NCBI RefSeq assembly: GCF_012927185.1
Contig: NZ_JABBGB010000002.1
Location: 434,001 to 498,000 of the forward strand
DNA length: 64,000 bases
Reading direction: 5' to 3'
Source of the DNA: Pseudoflavitalea sp. G-6-1-2
GTDB lineage: Bacteria > Bacteroidota > Bacteroidia > Chitinophagales > Chitinophagaceae
Each line of letters begins with the position of its first letter. The stretch's first letter is position 1. Under the pieces are notes generated by a model, which searched no databases, was not told where the DNA came from, and saw nothing but the letters and a program-made list of their open reading frames with translations. The translations under genes and the position numbers were made by a program. Shown one piece after another: positions 27,802 to 37,342 of this stretch.

Positions 27802-28752
27802 TCATTTCCTTTTTTCGATGATGAATACCGCAGGAACGGGTCGCTGCCCTTCCTTGTCCGATGGCTTGATGGTTTCTTTTCCATTCACCAGCATGCAACT
27901 GCTGCCTCCGCCATCGAGGTTCAACGCTTCCACACAACCGAGATCCGTTAGTATGCGGGCTGTTTCTTTCAAAGTGGTTCCGTCTGCCACTCCGGGTGTT
28001 CTTCCCTGTATCACCAGAATGATGAGTTTATCGTTGGCCGTATATCCCATGGCTGTTCTGGGATGACGATCGTTTTCTCCGTTTACGAATTTCTGTTCTT
28101 CTTTGAATGGGATGAAGATCTCATGATCTTTCACCAGCACCGGGCCTCCTCCTACTGCTGTTCTCATTCTCCACTTATGCCATTTATCGAGGGTGTGCAG
28201 GTCTTTGATCGCCGGGTCGGGCGTGGTGCCCCGTGCAACTACTGGCCGCTCCTGAAAAGCATAGGGCCAGCGCATGGCAGTATCGGTGAAAGTCCAGGCT
28301 ACGTCTGCATTCCGTTGTTTGTTGATGCCGATAGCACCGTAGGTTGGATAGTAAAACGAATCGGTGCTCTTGCTTTTGAGCGATGGTGTATTGTAAGCCA
28401 CCAGCTTCCCTTCTTTCATCACCATGTTCAGATTCTGATTGGTCTGAAAAGAAAAGAAAGTGGCATTCACCACTACATATGGCTGATTTTCGGCTGTATG
28501 GTACTGTGAGGGCGTGAACCGTTTGCCATTACCGGTCTGTGTGGTGAAGTTGAGTTTTTTGTCTTTCAGATCGGCTTCGATGAAGTATCCCACGAAGGGC
28601 CTTCCATTGAGGGAATCTTTGGAGAAGAAGAGTTTGATACCAGCAGGGAGTTGTCCGTAACTGTCGTCGGCTCTTTTCCAGTCGATCTGGCCAAAAGAAA
28701 AGGGAGCATTCAGAAAAATCAGAATGCTCCCTAATAATGCGGTTCTTTTCAA
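27802..28752 (-). CDS. secreted phosphodiester glycosidase (NAGPA-like) family protein
   Basis: 316 residues from TTG 28752, chosen because it gives a compact signal peptide (MKRTALLGSILIFLNAPFSFG). GTG 28797, which overlaps the lipA stop by one base, is the main alternative; no ATG is available between. The body carries the NAGPA/DUF2233 signature: VNATFF, TAMGYT, and LDGGGSSCMLVNG near the end. The family cleaves GlcNAc-1-phosphodiesters or related bonds. It lies just downstream of lipA and converges with the ROK gene with an 11-base gap. Confidence 0.82.
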   Translation of the reverse strand: MKRTALLGSILIFLNAPFSFGQIDWKRADDSYGQLPAGIKLFFSKDSLNGRPFVGYFIEADLKDKKLNFTTQTGNGKRFTPSQYHTAENQPYVVVNATFFSFQTNQNLNMVMKEGKLVAYNTPSLKSKSTDSFYYPTYGAIGINKQRNADVAWTFTDTAMRWPYAFQERPVVARGTTPDPAIKDLHTLDKWHKWRMRTAVGGGPVLVKDHEIFIPFKEEQKFVNGENDRHPRTAMGYTANDKLIILVIQGRTPGVADGTTLKETARILTDLGCVEALNLDGGGSSCMLVNGKETIKPSDKEGQRPVPAVFIIEKRK

Positions 28753-28796
28753 GCGCTTTATTTTTAGAAAAGGTTTGCGATAGATAGATGCAGCCA

Positions 28797-29738
28797 CTAT
28801 GCAGTGGTAAGCATGGAGGTTTTTTCGTTCTCCCATACTCTTCTGCCATAACCGGGCAACACGTGTTTGTCGCTGTGGTAAGATGAACGAACCAGCGGAC
28901 CACTTTCGATATAATCGAATCCGAGCTGGTAGCCGATCTCACGCAATTCAGCAAATTCGTCCGGATGTACAAAACGAAGTACCGGCAGGTGTTTGCGTGT
29001 AGGTTGAAGGTATTGCCCCATGGTTACAACGTCCACACCACTGTTGCGGAGGTCTTTGAGGGTTTGGATCACTTCTTCCTTGGTTTCGCCGAGACCGAGC
29101 ATGATGCCGCTCTTGGTGCGCATGCCGCCTGCTTTCAGGATCTTGAGCGTTTCCATACTGCGCCAGTACTTGGCCTGGATACGCACCTGGCGGGTAAGCC
29201 TTTCCACTGTTTCGATATTGTGGGAAACCACTTCAGGATGAGCGTCGATCACGCGCTGGATATCTTCCTGTTTGCCTTTGAAGTCGGGGATCAGGGTTTC
29301 CAGAGTGGTATCGGGATTGAGTGCTTTAACTGCTTTGATGGTATTGTACCAGATGGTGCTGCCCTGATCTTTCAGCTCGTCACGATCCACAGAGGTGATC
29401 ACGGCATGTTTCACCTTCATGAGGTGGATAGCTTCTGCAACACGCTGAGGTTCATCCCAATCCACAGGCTCCGGGCGACCGGTTGCTACCGCACAGAAGC
29501 CGCAGCTGCGGGTACATACATTGCCCAGGATCATGAATGTGGCGGTACCTTCACCCCAGCATTCACCCATGTTAGGGCAGTTGCCGCTTTCGCAGATGGT
29601 ATGTAATTTATGGTTATCTACCAGGCCGCGAACATGCTTGTAGTTCTCGCCGGTAGGTAATTTAACGCGAAGCCAGTTGGGCTTTTTGATCTTCGTTTCT
29701 GTCTCAGCTGCCTTATTGATAATCGGTAATTCCTGCAT
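28797..29738 (-). CDS. lipA: lipoyl synthase
   Basis: 313 residues. Both iron-sulfur cluster motifs are complete: C49-x4-C54-x5-C60 for the auxiliary cluster and C75-x3-C79-x2-C82 for the radical SAM cluster. Further LipA landmarks are [25 protein letters not shown] and the C-terminal YGRRVWENE. It inserts two sulfurs into protein-bound octanoate to form lipoyl groups for pyruvate and 2-oxoglutarate dehydrogenases. No lipB neighbour is present. Confidence 0.97.
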   Translation of the reverse strand: MQELPIINKAAETETKIKKPNWLRVKLPTGENYKHVRGLVDNHKLHTICESGNCPNMGECWGEGTATFMILGNVCTRSCGFCAVATGRPEPVDWDEPQRVAEAIHLMKVKHAVITSVDRDELKDQGSTIWYNTIKAVKALNPDTTLETLIPDFKGKQEDIQRVIDAHPEVVSHNIETVERLTRQVRIQAKYWRSMETLKILKAGGMRTKSGIMLGLGETKEEVIQTLKDLRNSGVDVVTMGQYLQPTRKHLPVLRFVHPDEFAELREIGYQLGFDYIESGPLVRSSYHSDKHVLPGYGRRVWENEKTSMLTTA

Positions 29739-29824
29739 ACGTTCAATTTCGGGTATGATAGCACAGGTATAACTAACAAAATATTAATCTGAAAGTTTAC
29801 CGGCGTAAAAGTACATCACTTTCG

Positions 29825-30637
29825 TCACTTTCGCTTTCCGAGGAGCAGAGAGATGTATGCATTAAAGAAAAATGACTTCTGTTTGGTGTTCATCAGCTGG
29901 TCTATTTTGGAAGCGTAGTACTCGGCATTCAGTCCGGCTTCAAGCGCAGACACAGTTTCGTTGAACCTGCCCCAGTCGAACCGGAGGGCTATTTTGGCAT
30001 GAACACCGGGTTTCACTTTTACATCACCCCAGCCTGCAAAAATGCCTGCACCGCCTTCTTCTACATATAATGAATCTCTGATGGTGGGATAAGAACTTTT
30101 AAAGCTAACATCATCGTTCATTCTGTGCACTTTCACCATATATGGCTTTTGCAGGCCCAGACTGAGGCCACCTGCATAAATGGCCATTACAGCCACACCG
30201 TTCCGGTTGCCTTTGCCACCGATGATGCGTTGCTGGCCAACGCCAAATTTCAGCTGATAGAAATTATTGGTTTTGCCGTATACCACGGAGTTGGTATTGA
30301 AACCGTTGGTGAGTACACCGAAACGTTTTTCGTTGGCAGTTTTCTTTTCGTTGAGCTCCACCATGTAAAGAGTGGCTACCCGCTGGCTCTGGAAACGGCC
30401 AATTTCGTAGGATAGTCCATATCCGTCACTGGCCAGCTTGAAGCCGAAGATACTTTGTTTATGGAAAATGATCTCCCCTTCTTCTTCCTGTTTGATCAGG
30501 GCATTGATCCGGTCCCTTTTGGCATTTCTCTTTTCCTCTTTCGCCGTCGGCGAACGCTGCTGCGGAGTCACTTGTGCCTGAGCAGAGTAGATTATAGTAC
30601 CTGTCAAAAGAAGCAAAACAATTTTCTTCACCGGCAA
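29825..30637 (-). CDS. secreted protein, possibly a small outer-membrane barrel, unknown function
   Basis: 270 residues. A signal peptide (ending YSAQAQ) is followed by a short charged segment (QQRSPTAKEEKRNAKRD) and alternating beta-strand-like sequence (LASDGYGLSYEIGRFQSQ, VMAIYAGGLSLGLQ) with a terminal SFFFNAYISLLLGKRK, which suggests an outer membrane barrel. There is no ATG near the start; TTG 30637 or GTG 30631 must be used, since an in-frame stop lies just upstream. Divergent from the OsmC gene with a 43-base spacer. Confidence 0.7.
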   Translation of the reverse strand: MPVKKIVLLLLTGTIIYSAQAQVTPQQRSPTAKEEKRNAKRDRINALIKQEEEGEIIFHKQSIFGFKLASDGYGLSYEIGRFQSQRVATLYMVELNEKKTANEKRFGVLTNGFNTNSVVYGKTNNFYQLKFGVGQQRIIGGKGNRNGVAVMAIYAGGLSLGLQKPYMVKVHRMNDDVSFKSSYPTIRDSLYVEEGGAGIFAGWGDVKVKPGVHAKIALRFDWGRFNETVSALEAGLNAEYYASKIDQLMNTKQKSFFFNAYISLLLGKRK

Positions 30638-30680
30638 TGTTTTAATTATTCAACGTAAATTTAAGGCAAAATTCCACATA

Positions 30681-31103
30681 ATGACTTCTGAAGTAGTTTA
30701 CGAGGGAAATCTCAGAACGGTTTGTACGCATCTTCAATCTGGCAATAAAATAGAAACGGATGCTCCGGTTGATAATCAGGGGCAGGGTGAACGTTTCTCT
30801 CCCACCGATCTGGTGGCTACGGCACTCGGCGCCTGCATGATGACCATCATGGGAATCAAGGCCCGCGATATGCAGATCAACCTCGAGGGAACCCGTATCG
30901 AAACTCAAAAGATCATGAAAGCTGATCCCCGCCGCATCGGAGGGATAAATTTAACATTTCACTTCCCTGAGTCGCTGAGTTCACTCGACGAAAAACAACG
31001 CACCATCCTCGAAAGAGCCGCACATACCTGCCCTGTTATTTACAGCATCCACCCGGATATTGAAGTACAGGTAGTATTCAACTGGCTGGCCAGTGTGAAC
31101 TGA
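30681..31103 (+). CDS. OsmC-family protein
   Basis: 140 residues. Catalytic cysteine pair C52 (ATALGACMMTIMG) and C117 (AAHTCPVIYSI) is present as in OsmC/Ohr thiol peroxidases that reduce organic hydroperoxides. It belongs to the YhfA-like branch rather than classic Ohr. The 3' end overlaps the convergent DUF2851 gene by 26 bases, so the two mRNAs are antisense at their ends. A second OsmC-type gene lies at 61284-61694. Confidence 0.9.
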   Translation: MTSEVVYEGNLRTVCTHLQSGNKIETDAPVDNQGQGERFSPTDLVATALGACMMTIMGIKARDMQINLEGTRIETQKIMKADPRRIGGINLTFHFPESLSSLDEKQRTILERAAHTCPVIYSIHPDIEVQVVFNWLASVN

Positions 31104-32352
31104 TGAGGTGATTTCCGATTGCGCAATCCAGACATTTCTTACGATCGCAATACTGCGTTTTCAATTCAATCAATGCCTGACTCTCAAAAGCATTGCCAAT
31201 AGCTGCCCCGATAAGGCGGAATTGGTTTGTTATGCCATTCTTTTCCGGAGGCAATTGCAGCAGCCATTGAACGGCTTTGTCTTTATAGGATTGCTCTTTC
31301 TTCCAGCACCCATAGGTGAAAACCAATGGGATCACAGTGTTCAGTACAAGACTGTCTGTAAACTCCTCCCCCATATGTTTAATTCGGGATGGCGCTACTT
31401 CTTCAAGGGTATAATAACAATCCCACTCATTACTTGCTGTAACATTCAGGAACATACGCAGTTGCTGAATGGAATCCGATTCGAGCAGCTGCCTGAACAA
31501 TTGTTGTGTCCGGTGTAGCAACATGGATAATTGTGCCAGCCGCACTGTTGGGAACGCAGGTGGACGCATGCGCAAAAAATAGACCGGCAGCTGTATTGAA
31601 CCAAGGCTATACTTTGATTTCAGGAACTCATATTCTTTCTTCAGCATCGATGGGTACGGTAGCGACAGTTTGGTTGACAGCAGCCCTGCCTGACCCAGCA
31701 GCAGGGATTCGATCTGCATCAGATGCGGGCGGTGGCGGGCAATCAGGTTCAGTGGCAGGCTTCGGGCCATAGCTTCAAAAGCATCTGCATTAACCTTCAG
31801 CCCGAAATTGCGGGCCAGCAACCACCAGCAGGTTTCTTCCCAGTGTTGTTTGGATTGCTGAAATACATCGAGCATCCAGCCTGATTTTCTTTCGAGCCTT
31901 TCCACCAGCAGCCTGTCTTTCCAGGAAGCCAATACCAGATAATTTACTTTTTGCAGCTGATGCTGGCAGGGAATGAACTGCCTGCTCAGCATCCATTCTT
32001 CGTATTGCTGCAGCAATACTTTCGGAACGAGGTTTTGCAGGGTAAGCACCGGAATGGGGTCGTTGGGATTGTTCAGATCGTCGTGCCACACAACGTGCAG
32101 TATCACGTTCTTGTACAATGAGTCTTTGTGATGCGCATGCGCAAACCAGTCGGAAGTACGCACATGCAATTCAACATTGCCTACCCAGATCAGTCCGTCG
32201 ATTCTGATGCGGGCCTGTTGAAAATCGGGTCCCTGATGCAGGTTGAATGCTCCGGGATGAAGCACTTCAAGTTTGGAGCCATTACTCAATGTGAGTTGCC
32301 GCTGATTGTAATAACGGAACTGCCAGATAAACTGGAGTAATCTTTCTTGCAT
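31078..32352 (-). CDS. DUF2851-family protein
   Basis: 424 residues, full length for the family. The N-terminus MQERLLQFIWQFRYYNQRQL and the block HPGAFNLHQGPDFQQARI...VGNVELHVRTSDW are the hallmark of DUF2851, widespread in Bacteroidota and of unknown function; the residue pattern in this block is nuclease-like, but no activity is established. The C-terminus has C-x4-C-x2-C-like cysteines (YCDRKKCLDCAIG), a possible metal site. A 7-bp hairpin (32364-32383) stands in the leader. It follows maf by 74 bases. Confidence 0.88.
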   Translation of the reverse strand: MQERLLQFIWQFRYYNQRQLTLSNGSKLEVLHPGAFNLHQGPDFQQARIRIDGLIWVGNVELHVRTSDWFAHAHHKDSLYKNVILHVVWHDDLNNPNDPIPVLTLQNLVPKVLLQQYEEWMLSRQFIPCQHQLQKVNYLVLASWKDRLLVERLERKSGWMLDVFQQSKQHWEETCWWLLARNFGLKVNADAFEAMARSLPLNLIARHRPHLMQIESLLLGQAGLLSTKLSLPYPSMLKKEYEFLKSKYSLGSIQLPVYFLRMRPPAFPTVRLAQLSMLLHRTQQLFRQLLESDSIQQLRMFLNVTASNEWDCYYTLEEVAPSRIKHMGEEFTDSLVLNTVIPLVFTYGCWKKEQSYKDKAVQWLLQLPPEKNGITNQFRLIGAAIGNAFESQALIELKTQYCDRKKCLDCAIGNHLISSHWPAS

Positions 32353-32426
32353 TGATCGGTGTTAGGTGATGAATAGATCACCTTTTCAGATCAGCGCATT
32401 GTTCAAGTAAAGGAGAGCGTGGGGGA

Positions 32427-33011
32427 TTACAGCGTTTGCAATGCCTGCAATACCCTGCTTACGGGTAGTCCCATCACATTGTAGAAATCGCCGTTGACGC
32501 TTTTGATACCAACCACTCCTATCCATTCCTGAATGGCATAGGCGCCGGCTTTATCGTAGGGCTGGTATTTGTCTACGTAGAATTCAATTTGTTCTTCAGT
32601 GAGTTGATGGAACCAAACTTCGGTAGTATCTGCAAAGGCAATTTCTTTGCCTTCATCGAGAATCACTACGCCGGTAATTACCTCATGGCGGTTGCCGGAG
32701 AGTTTGGTGAGTATGCGGATGGCATCGTTTCTGTCTGCTGGTTTCCCAATGATCTCGTTGTTCAGCACAACTACAGTATCGGCTGCAACGATGGGAGATT
32801 TGATGTCGTATCGGTTGTATTCGTATCCGTTTCTTACGGCCAGTGCTTTGTTGCGCGCGATATGCACGGGCACATCAATCACAGGCATATCTGCGGGATA
32901 ACTCTCATCAGTAACCGGAGAGATGATATCAAAATTCACTTCAGCCCACTCCATCAGTTGCTTGCGGCGCGGACTTTGGGAAGCCAGCACAATGCTTTTA
33001 GCCATTATCAT
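32427..33011 (-). CDS. maf: Maf-family nucleoside triphosphate pyrophosphatase
   Basis: 194 residues. Maf landmarks: LASQSPRRKQLM at the N-terminus, DESYP, ARNKALAV, AADTVVVLNNEIIGKP and AGAYAIQEW. Hydrolyses non-canonical nucleotides such as dTTP/UTP derivatives and is linked to cell-division arrest in some bacteria. The ATG at 33011 shares a base with the upstream stop (TGATG), supporting this start over the ATG at 33005. Last gene of ctp-kdsC-ubiA-maf. Confidence 0.95.
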   Translation of the reverse strand: MIMAKSIVLASQSPRRKQLMEWAEVNFDIISPVTDESYPADMPVIDVPVHIARNKALAVRNGYEYNRYDIKSPIVAADTVVVLNNEIIGKPADRNDAIRILTKLSGNRHEVITGVVILDEGKEIAFADTTEVWFHQLTEEQIEFYVDKYQPYDKAGAYAIQEWIGVVGIKSVNGDFYNVMGLPVSRVLQALQTL

Positions 33012-33955
33012 CAGAAATAAATTTTAAAGAATACCATGGAAAGAATGCCGGTGAGCATAATCAGTTTTACCCAGGTGCTCAGGGAATGAAAATCTTTGGG
33101 AGCGGAGGCTCCGAAGAGTTTGTTGAATACATAGATCAGCGGAACGATCACCAGAGCAATGCAATATATCGCCGACCACCACCATTTAAACGGCAGTACA
33201 TATGCCTGAACAATCAGCAATGCTGCGATAAGTACTACCATCCAGGTGGCAATAAAAACCTTGCTGCTTTGAATGCCCCATACGATGGGCATGGTGCGGC
33301 ATCCGTATTTTGCATCTCCCTGCATGTCTTCGATATCTTTGATCACTTCGCGGATCAGGGAAATAATGAAGGCGAACCCTCCATACAGGAAAGTAACCCG
33401 CATCAGTTTGGACGCATGATAACCGATATACAATTGGGGATCGATCACCACCATATAATGTACCAGAAAACCAACCACCAGCACTACCCACGCAGTGAGC
33501 AACGAAATGAGCACATTGCCTGTGAGCAGTTTTCTTTTGAAATTGGTGCTGTAGAACCAAAGGGCTATTACACAACCTGTATTTACAACCGCCAGCCACC
33601 AGGCGCGGGTTTTCCAGGCAACATAAAAACTGAGGATCATTCCGGCGAGGGACAATACCATATGCCACCAGATCACCCAACGGCGATTGATGATCTTTTC
33701 CACCACCAGTTTGCCGGGTTTATTCACCTGATCGATATTTCTGTCGAAATAATCATTGATGATATAACCGCCTGCAGCAATCAGCACTGAGGCAATCAGC
33801 AGTATTACAAACCTGGGAACAGACAATGGAACCGCAGCTCCCACCTGTTCGAACAACGGTGTAACAACGCAGAAATAAAACAGCAACTGTGTGATGGCAA
33901 TGAACAGGAGGTTCAAAGTTCTGACAAGCCGGAAAAATGCGACCAGAAGTTTCAT
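33011..33955 (-). CDS. UbiA-family prenyltransferase
   Basis: 314 residues with about eight to nine membrane helices. The first aspartate-rich motif is NDYFDRNIDQVNKP (~67-80) and the second is REVIKDIEDMQGDAKYG; both bind Mg-prenyl diphosphate. The second motif is of the geranylgeranylglycerol-phosphate geranylgeranyltransferase-like type annotated throughout Bacteroidota; the acceptor in this organism is not known and menaquinone or another lipid is possible. Coupled to maf by a one-base overlap. Confidence 0.9.
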   Translation of the reverse strand: MKLLVAFFRLVRTLNLLFIAITQLLFYFCVVTPLFEQVGAAVPLSVPRFVILLIASVLIAAGGYIINDYFDRNIDQVNKPGKLVVEKIINRRWVIWWHMVLSLAGMILSFYVAWKTRAWWLAVVNTGCVIALWFYSTNFKRKLLTGNVLISLLTAWVVLVVGFLVHYMVVIDPQLYIGYHASKLMRVTFLYGGFAFIISLIREVIKDIEDMQGDAKYGCRTMPIVWGIQSSKVFIATWMVVLIAALLIVQAYVLPFKWWWSAIYCIALVIVPLIYVFNKLFGASAPKDFHSLSTWVKLIMLTGILSMVFFKIYF

Positions 33956-33979
33956 CGCTCGCTAAGATAGACAAAAAAG

Positions 33980-34501
33980 CTACTTGCTCGCTACATCGGT
34001 ATGAAGATCCCAGTGATCGTTCAGCTTCATTACTTTTTCAATCACATCTCTTACACAGCCCATTCCACCCGATGCTGTTGAAATGTACCTCGCTACCTGC
34101 TTTATTTCGTTCACTGCATCAGCAGGCGCACAGGGCATTCCGGCCAGTTTCATCACGGCAAGATCAGGGATATCGTCTCCCATGTACAATATTTGGGAAG
34201 CATCGGTCTGATGCTGTTGGAGATACTGATTAAATACCTCGGTTTTGTTTTTCACTCCCATGAAAACATCGGTAATTCCCAACTTTCCCAGGCGTATAAC
34301 CGCAGGGTCTGAAGTGCTTCCGGAGATCACCGCTACGCGATAACCTTTTTTCACAGCGAGCTGAAGGGCATATCCATCCTTGATATTCATCCTGCGGATG
34401 AATTGCCCGTTGTCGAGAATCATCAGTGTGCCATCTGTAAGCACACCATCCATATCGAAGATAAAAGTGGTTACTTTTTTGAGATCCGCTAATAAACTCA
34501 T
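33980..34501 (-). CDS. kdsC: KdsC-type HAD phosphatase
   Basis: 173 residues, the length of 3-deoxy-D-manno-octulosonate 8-phosphate phosphatase, a capless HAD enzyme. Motif I is FIFDMDGVLTDG (nucleophile D16, acid D18), motif II is VISGS, and motif IV is MGDDIPDLAVM. It would make Kdo for lipopolysaccharide. No other Kdo gene is nearby, so activity on a related sugar phosphate is possible. It lies 20 bases after ctp and 24 bases before ubiA. Confidence 0.87.
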   Translation of the reverse strand: MSLLADLKKVTTFIFDMDGVLTDGTLMILDNGQFIRRMNIKDGYALQLAVKKGYRVAVISGSTSDPAVIRLGKLGITDVFMGVKNKTEVFNQYLQQHQTDASQILYMGDDIPDLAVMKLAGMPCAPADAVNEIKQVARYISTASGGMGCVRDVIEKVMKLNDHWDLHTDVASK

Positions 34502-34521
34502 GAAAAGAAAATGGTTAATGA

Positions 34522-36696
34522 TTATTTACCGCTGTAAACAAGATTCTTCTGTACGATCATATCATTCACCACATTCACTGCTTCATTGAGGTAAATATCG
34601 TTGGTACGAAGGCTTTTCACCCATTGTTTGAAACGCTCCAGCTTGGCCGGATCACTTTCATATTTCTTCAGATCTTCCACCATGGCTTCAGCATCCAGTT
34701 CGTGCGATTGCTTGCTGAGTGATTCGATCTGTTTTAAGGTTGCCTTGATCTTCTTCTCATCTTCCTGGAATTTCTTCAGACTGAGCGGCACCACTTTTTC
34801 ATTGCTTTGTTTGGTGAGCCATTCAGCGTTGGTATGGATGAGACTGAATACTTCATTGCCTTTCAGTCGCGCTTCGCTGGCTTTTTGAATGGGCGCCAGA
34901 TCCAGACCATATTTCCAGCGGTTGTAACCGGCTTTGGGGATCTCATCCCATGGAAGTGCATCCGGATTGTCTTTCTCGCGGAGCTTTGAATACTCGTAAA
35001 TATCAGGCAGTACAATATCGGAGCTTACACCACGCAGCTGTGTTGATCCTCCATTGATGCGATAGAATTTCTGCAGAGTGATCTTCAACGTACCCAGGTC
35101 GCTGTTAGGTTCCAGCATACCCATGGTTTTATCGAGACCGATATTTCTCTGTACTGTTCCTTTACCGTAGGTAGAAGTGCTTCCGATGATGAGGCCACGG
35201 TCATAATCCTGAATGGCGGCAGCGAAGATCTCTGAAGCAGAGGCGCTGAACTCATTCACCATAACGGCCAGCGGACCATCATAGAGTACAGACTTATCAC
35301 GATCCTGATAGATCTGAGGTTTACCATCACGGTCTTTCACCTGAACAATGGGTCCGCCTTCGATAAAGAGACCAACCATCTGCACTACATCATAAAGTGA
35401 GCCGCCGCCATTGTTGCGGAGGTCCATAATGATGCCATCCACTTTCTGTTCTTTCAGTTTAATGATCTCTTTGCGCACGTCTTCCGAGCAACGGGCACCC
35501 TGAGGATCATCAAAATTGGCATAGAACTCAGGCAGGTAGATCATACCCACTTTTCCGCGGGAGGTATTGATCACCACACTGCGGGCGAAGGTTTCGTCCT
35601 GCACAATTTTATCGCGGATCAGGTTAACTGTTTTCAGTGAGCCGTCGGCTTTTTTAAGCGTGAGACGCACTTCCGATCCTTTCTTTCCTCTGATGAGTTT
35701 TACGGCGTCTTCCACTGTGAAACCGGTGATATCAACGAGCTCTCCTTCCTTTCCTTCCCCTACTTTCTGAATGATATCTCCTACATTGAACACACCAGAT
35801 TTCCAGGCGGGGCTACCTACCACCAGCGTGATGATTTTGATTACACCATCTTCATCGCGGAGCGAAGCTCCGATTCCGAAGAACTGGCCACTCATCTGTT
35901 CGTCGAAGTAGCGTTTATCTACCGGAGGGAAAAAGCTGGTATGCGGGTCCATTGCTTCGGACACGGTATTTACATATGCATTGAAACGATCATCGTCGGT
36001 AACCTTGGTTTTGAGACGATCGAAAGTGCGGTTCAGGATCTTGAGCACGCGCGCACGGGCATCTGCCTCCAGCTCTTCGTCTGTTTTCTTAACGAACCCG
36101 GGCTTGCTGCTGTTCTTTTCCCTGTCGGCTACCATTTCTGCATAGCGCTCGAGGGTCATATATTTAAGGCGTTTGCGCCACTGTTCACGACGCTCGGCAT
36201 CATTTTTCGGAAACTGCGCCTGCTCTGTATTGAGATTGGCAGACTCGTCCTTAGTGAACTCGAAAGGTTTGGAGAGAAGCTCTTTATAAATGGCTTCAGC
36301 TTCTGGCAGCCTCTTCCTGAAGATCACACTCACTGCCGGAACAAACTGAACCGATCCGCCACGGATTTCATCATCCAGTTTTAATTCATATTCTGACTTC
36401 AACTGCTGAACATCGGCAGCGAGCAGGATATTTTTCTGTTCGTCGATCTTTTCTCCCAGAAACTTCCTGAAGATCTCTTTGGAAAACTGATCATCAACTT
36501 TGCGTGGACTGAAGTGGATCTGCGCAAGCATATCCCCTACCGTATGCAATATTTTATCGTATTTGGTTTCATTGACTTTACCGCCACCGCCACCAAGGCC
36601 CAGAGTACGGAATGCTACAAAAATGCCTGCAGCCAGAAAGATCAACACAACCGGAAGATTCTTTTTACGAAACATATTTTTTAACACTTTGGTCAT
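34522..36696 (-). CDS. carboxy-terminal processing protease (Tsp/Prc type)
   Basis: 724 residues from the ATG at 36696; the longer frame runs into the higA-like gene. An N-terminal membrane anchor (~14-30, VVLIFLAAGIFVAF) is followed by a helical domain, a PDZ domain (~240-325, IGASLRDEDGVI...PAWKSGVFNVGDII) and an S41 protease core with the catalytic Ser in NEFSASASEI and Lys in TYGKGTVQRN; the C-terminal ~170 residues match the Tsp-specific helical tail. It degrades or trims periplasmic proteins. Promoter-proximal gene of the four-gene operon. Confidence 0.94.
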   Translation of the reverse strand: MTKVLKNMFRKKNLPVVLIFLAAGIFVAFRTLGLGGGGGKVNETKYDKILHTVGDMLAQIHFSPRKVDDQFSKEIFRKFLGEKIDEQKNILLAADVQQLKSEYELKLDDEIRGGSVQFVPAVSVIFRKRLPEAEAIYKELLSKPFEFTKDESANLNTEQAQFPKNDAERREQWRKRLKYMTLERYAEMVADREKNSSKPGFVKKTDEELEADARARVLKILNRTFDRLKTKVTDDDRFNAYVNTVSEAMDPHTSFFPPVDKRYFDEQMSGQFFGIGASLRDEDGVIKIITLVVGSPAWKSGVFNVGDIIQKVGEGKEGELVDITGFTVEDAVKLIRGKKGSEVRLTLKKADGSLKTVNLIRDKIVQDETFARSVVINTSRGKVGMIYLPEFYANFDDPQGARCSEDVRKEIIKLKEQKVDGIIMDLRNNGGGSLYDVVQMVGLFIEGGPIVQVKDRDGKPQIYQDRDKSVLYDGPLAVMVNEFSASASEIFAAAIQDYDRGLIIGSTSTYGKGTVQRNIGLDKTMGMLEPNSDLGTLKITLQKFYRINGGSTQLRGVSSDIVLPDIYEYSKLREKDNPDALPWDEIPKAGYNRWKYGLDLAPIQKASEARLKGNEVFSLIHTNAEWLTKQSNEKVVPLSLKKFQEDEKKIKATLKQIESLSKQSHELDAEAMVEDLKKYESDPAKLERFKQWVKSLRTNDIYLNEAVNVVNDMIVQKNLVYSGK

Positions 36697-36775
36697 TGTA
36701 ACCAAAAATAACGATAAATAGGCTGCGTTGTTGCGACCGGAAAACAATATTAACAAAGGAATTAATACCAAACCT

Positions 36776-37084
36776 TCAGAAGCGGATCCTGGGCTTCTTC
36801 CCCGGAACCCGCTGAATATGATCCACTTTGCCGCTGTTCTCCACTTTATATACATCGAAGCGTGACTGGAGATCAAGCCAGACCTGGGCTTCCACTCCAA
36901 AGGCCCTTTCTATACGAACTGCCATCTCAGGAGTAATGGAGGCAATGCCGTTTACTACTTCCGATAACTGCTTTCTGCTGATATTCATGGTTGCGGCAGC
37001 TGCCGTTATTGTAAGCCCCATTTCTTTTATTACATCTTCAAACAAATAGCTGCCAGGATGCGGCGGCGGTAATTTCGACCCCAT
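36776..37084 (-). CDS. HigA-family antitoxin, apparently without a toxin gene
   Basis: 102 residues from the ATG at 37084 (MGSKLPPPHPG); the upstream in-frame extension lacks family similarity. The family opening PPPHPG, an XRE helix-turn-helix (~15-70, TITAAAATMNISRKQLSEVVNG) and the WLDLQSRFDVY block identify HigA. In HigBA operons the ~92-codon toxin precedes higA; the 258 bases upstream contain no such reading frame on this strand. It may be a solitary regulator. It lies ~80 bases upstream of ctp. Confidence 0.88.
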   Translation of the reverse strand: MGSKLPPPHPGSYLFEDVIKEMGLTITAAAATMNISRKQLSEVVNGIASITPEMAVRIERAFGVEAQVWLDLQSRFDVYKVENSGKVDHIQRVPGKKPRIRF

Positions 37085-37320
37085 AATGATTGTTTTTAAT
37101 TCGCTTATACCTCTCCGATAAGATTTACAATGCAAGATTAGCCGGTACCGGTGAAGCAGCAGCGGGTTTTTCAACGCCGGTTAGCGTTATTTTTCCCATG
37201 GTTATCCGGTAAAAAAAATGTATAGGGCTCCCGGCACAAATGAATTTTCACATTGCCTCCATAATCACGAAACGGAAATACAAAACATTTTAATCCGGCA
37301 ACTCACATTGTTTTCGTTAA

Positions 37321-37340
37321 TTCAGGTATGATTTCCTGAA
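37321..37340. promoter_or_regulatory. small palindrome before the acetyltransferase start
   Basis: TTCAGG and CCTGAA (37321-37326 and 37335-37340) form a 6-bp inverted repeat ending 2 bases before the ATG at 37343. It could be an operator or could mask the start codon in RNA; function unproven. Confidence 0.3.
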
Positions 37341-37342
37341 CT

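Noticed and set aside
37085-37342. HigB toxin gene upstream of the HigA-like gene
   Set aside because: Looked for on both strands; only short frames without RelE/HigB-like sequence.
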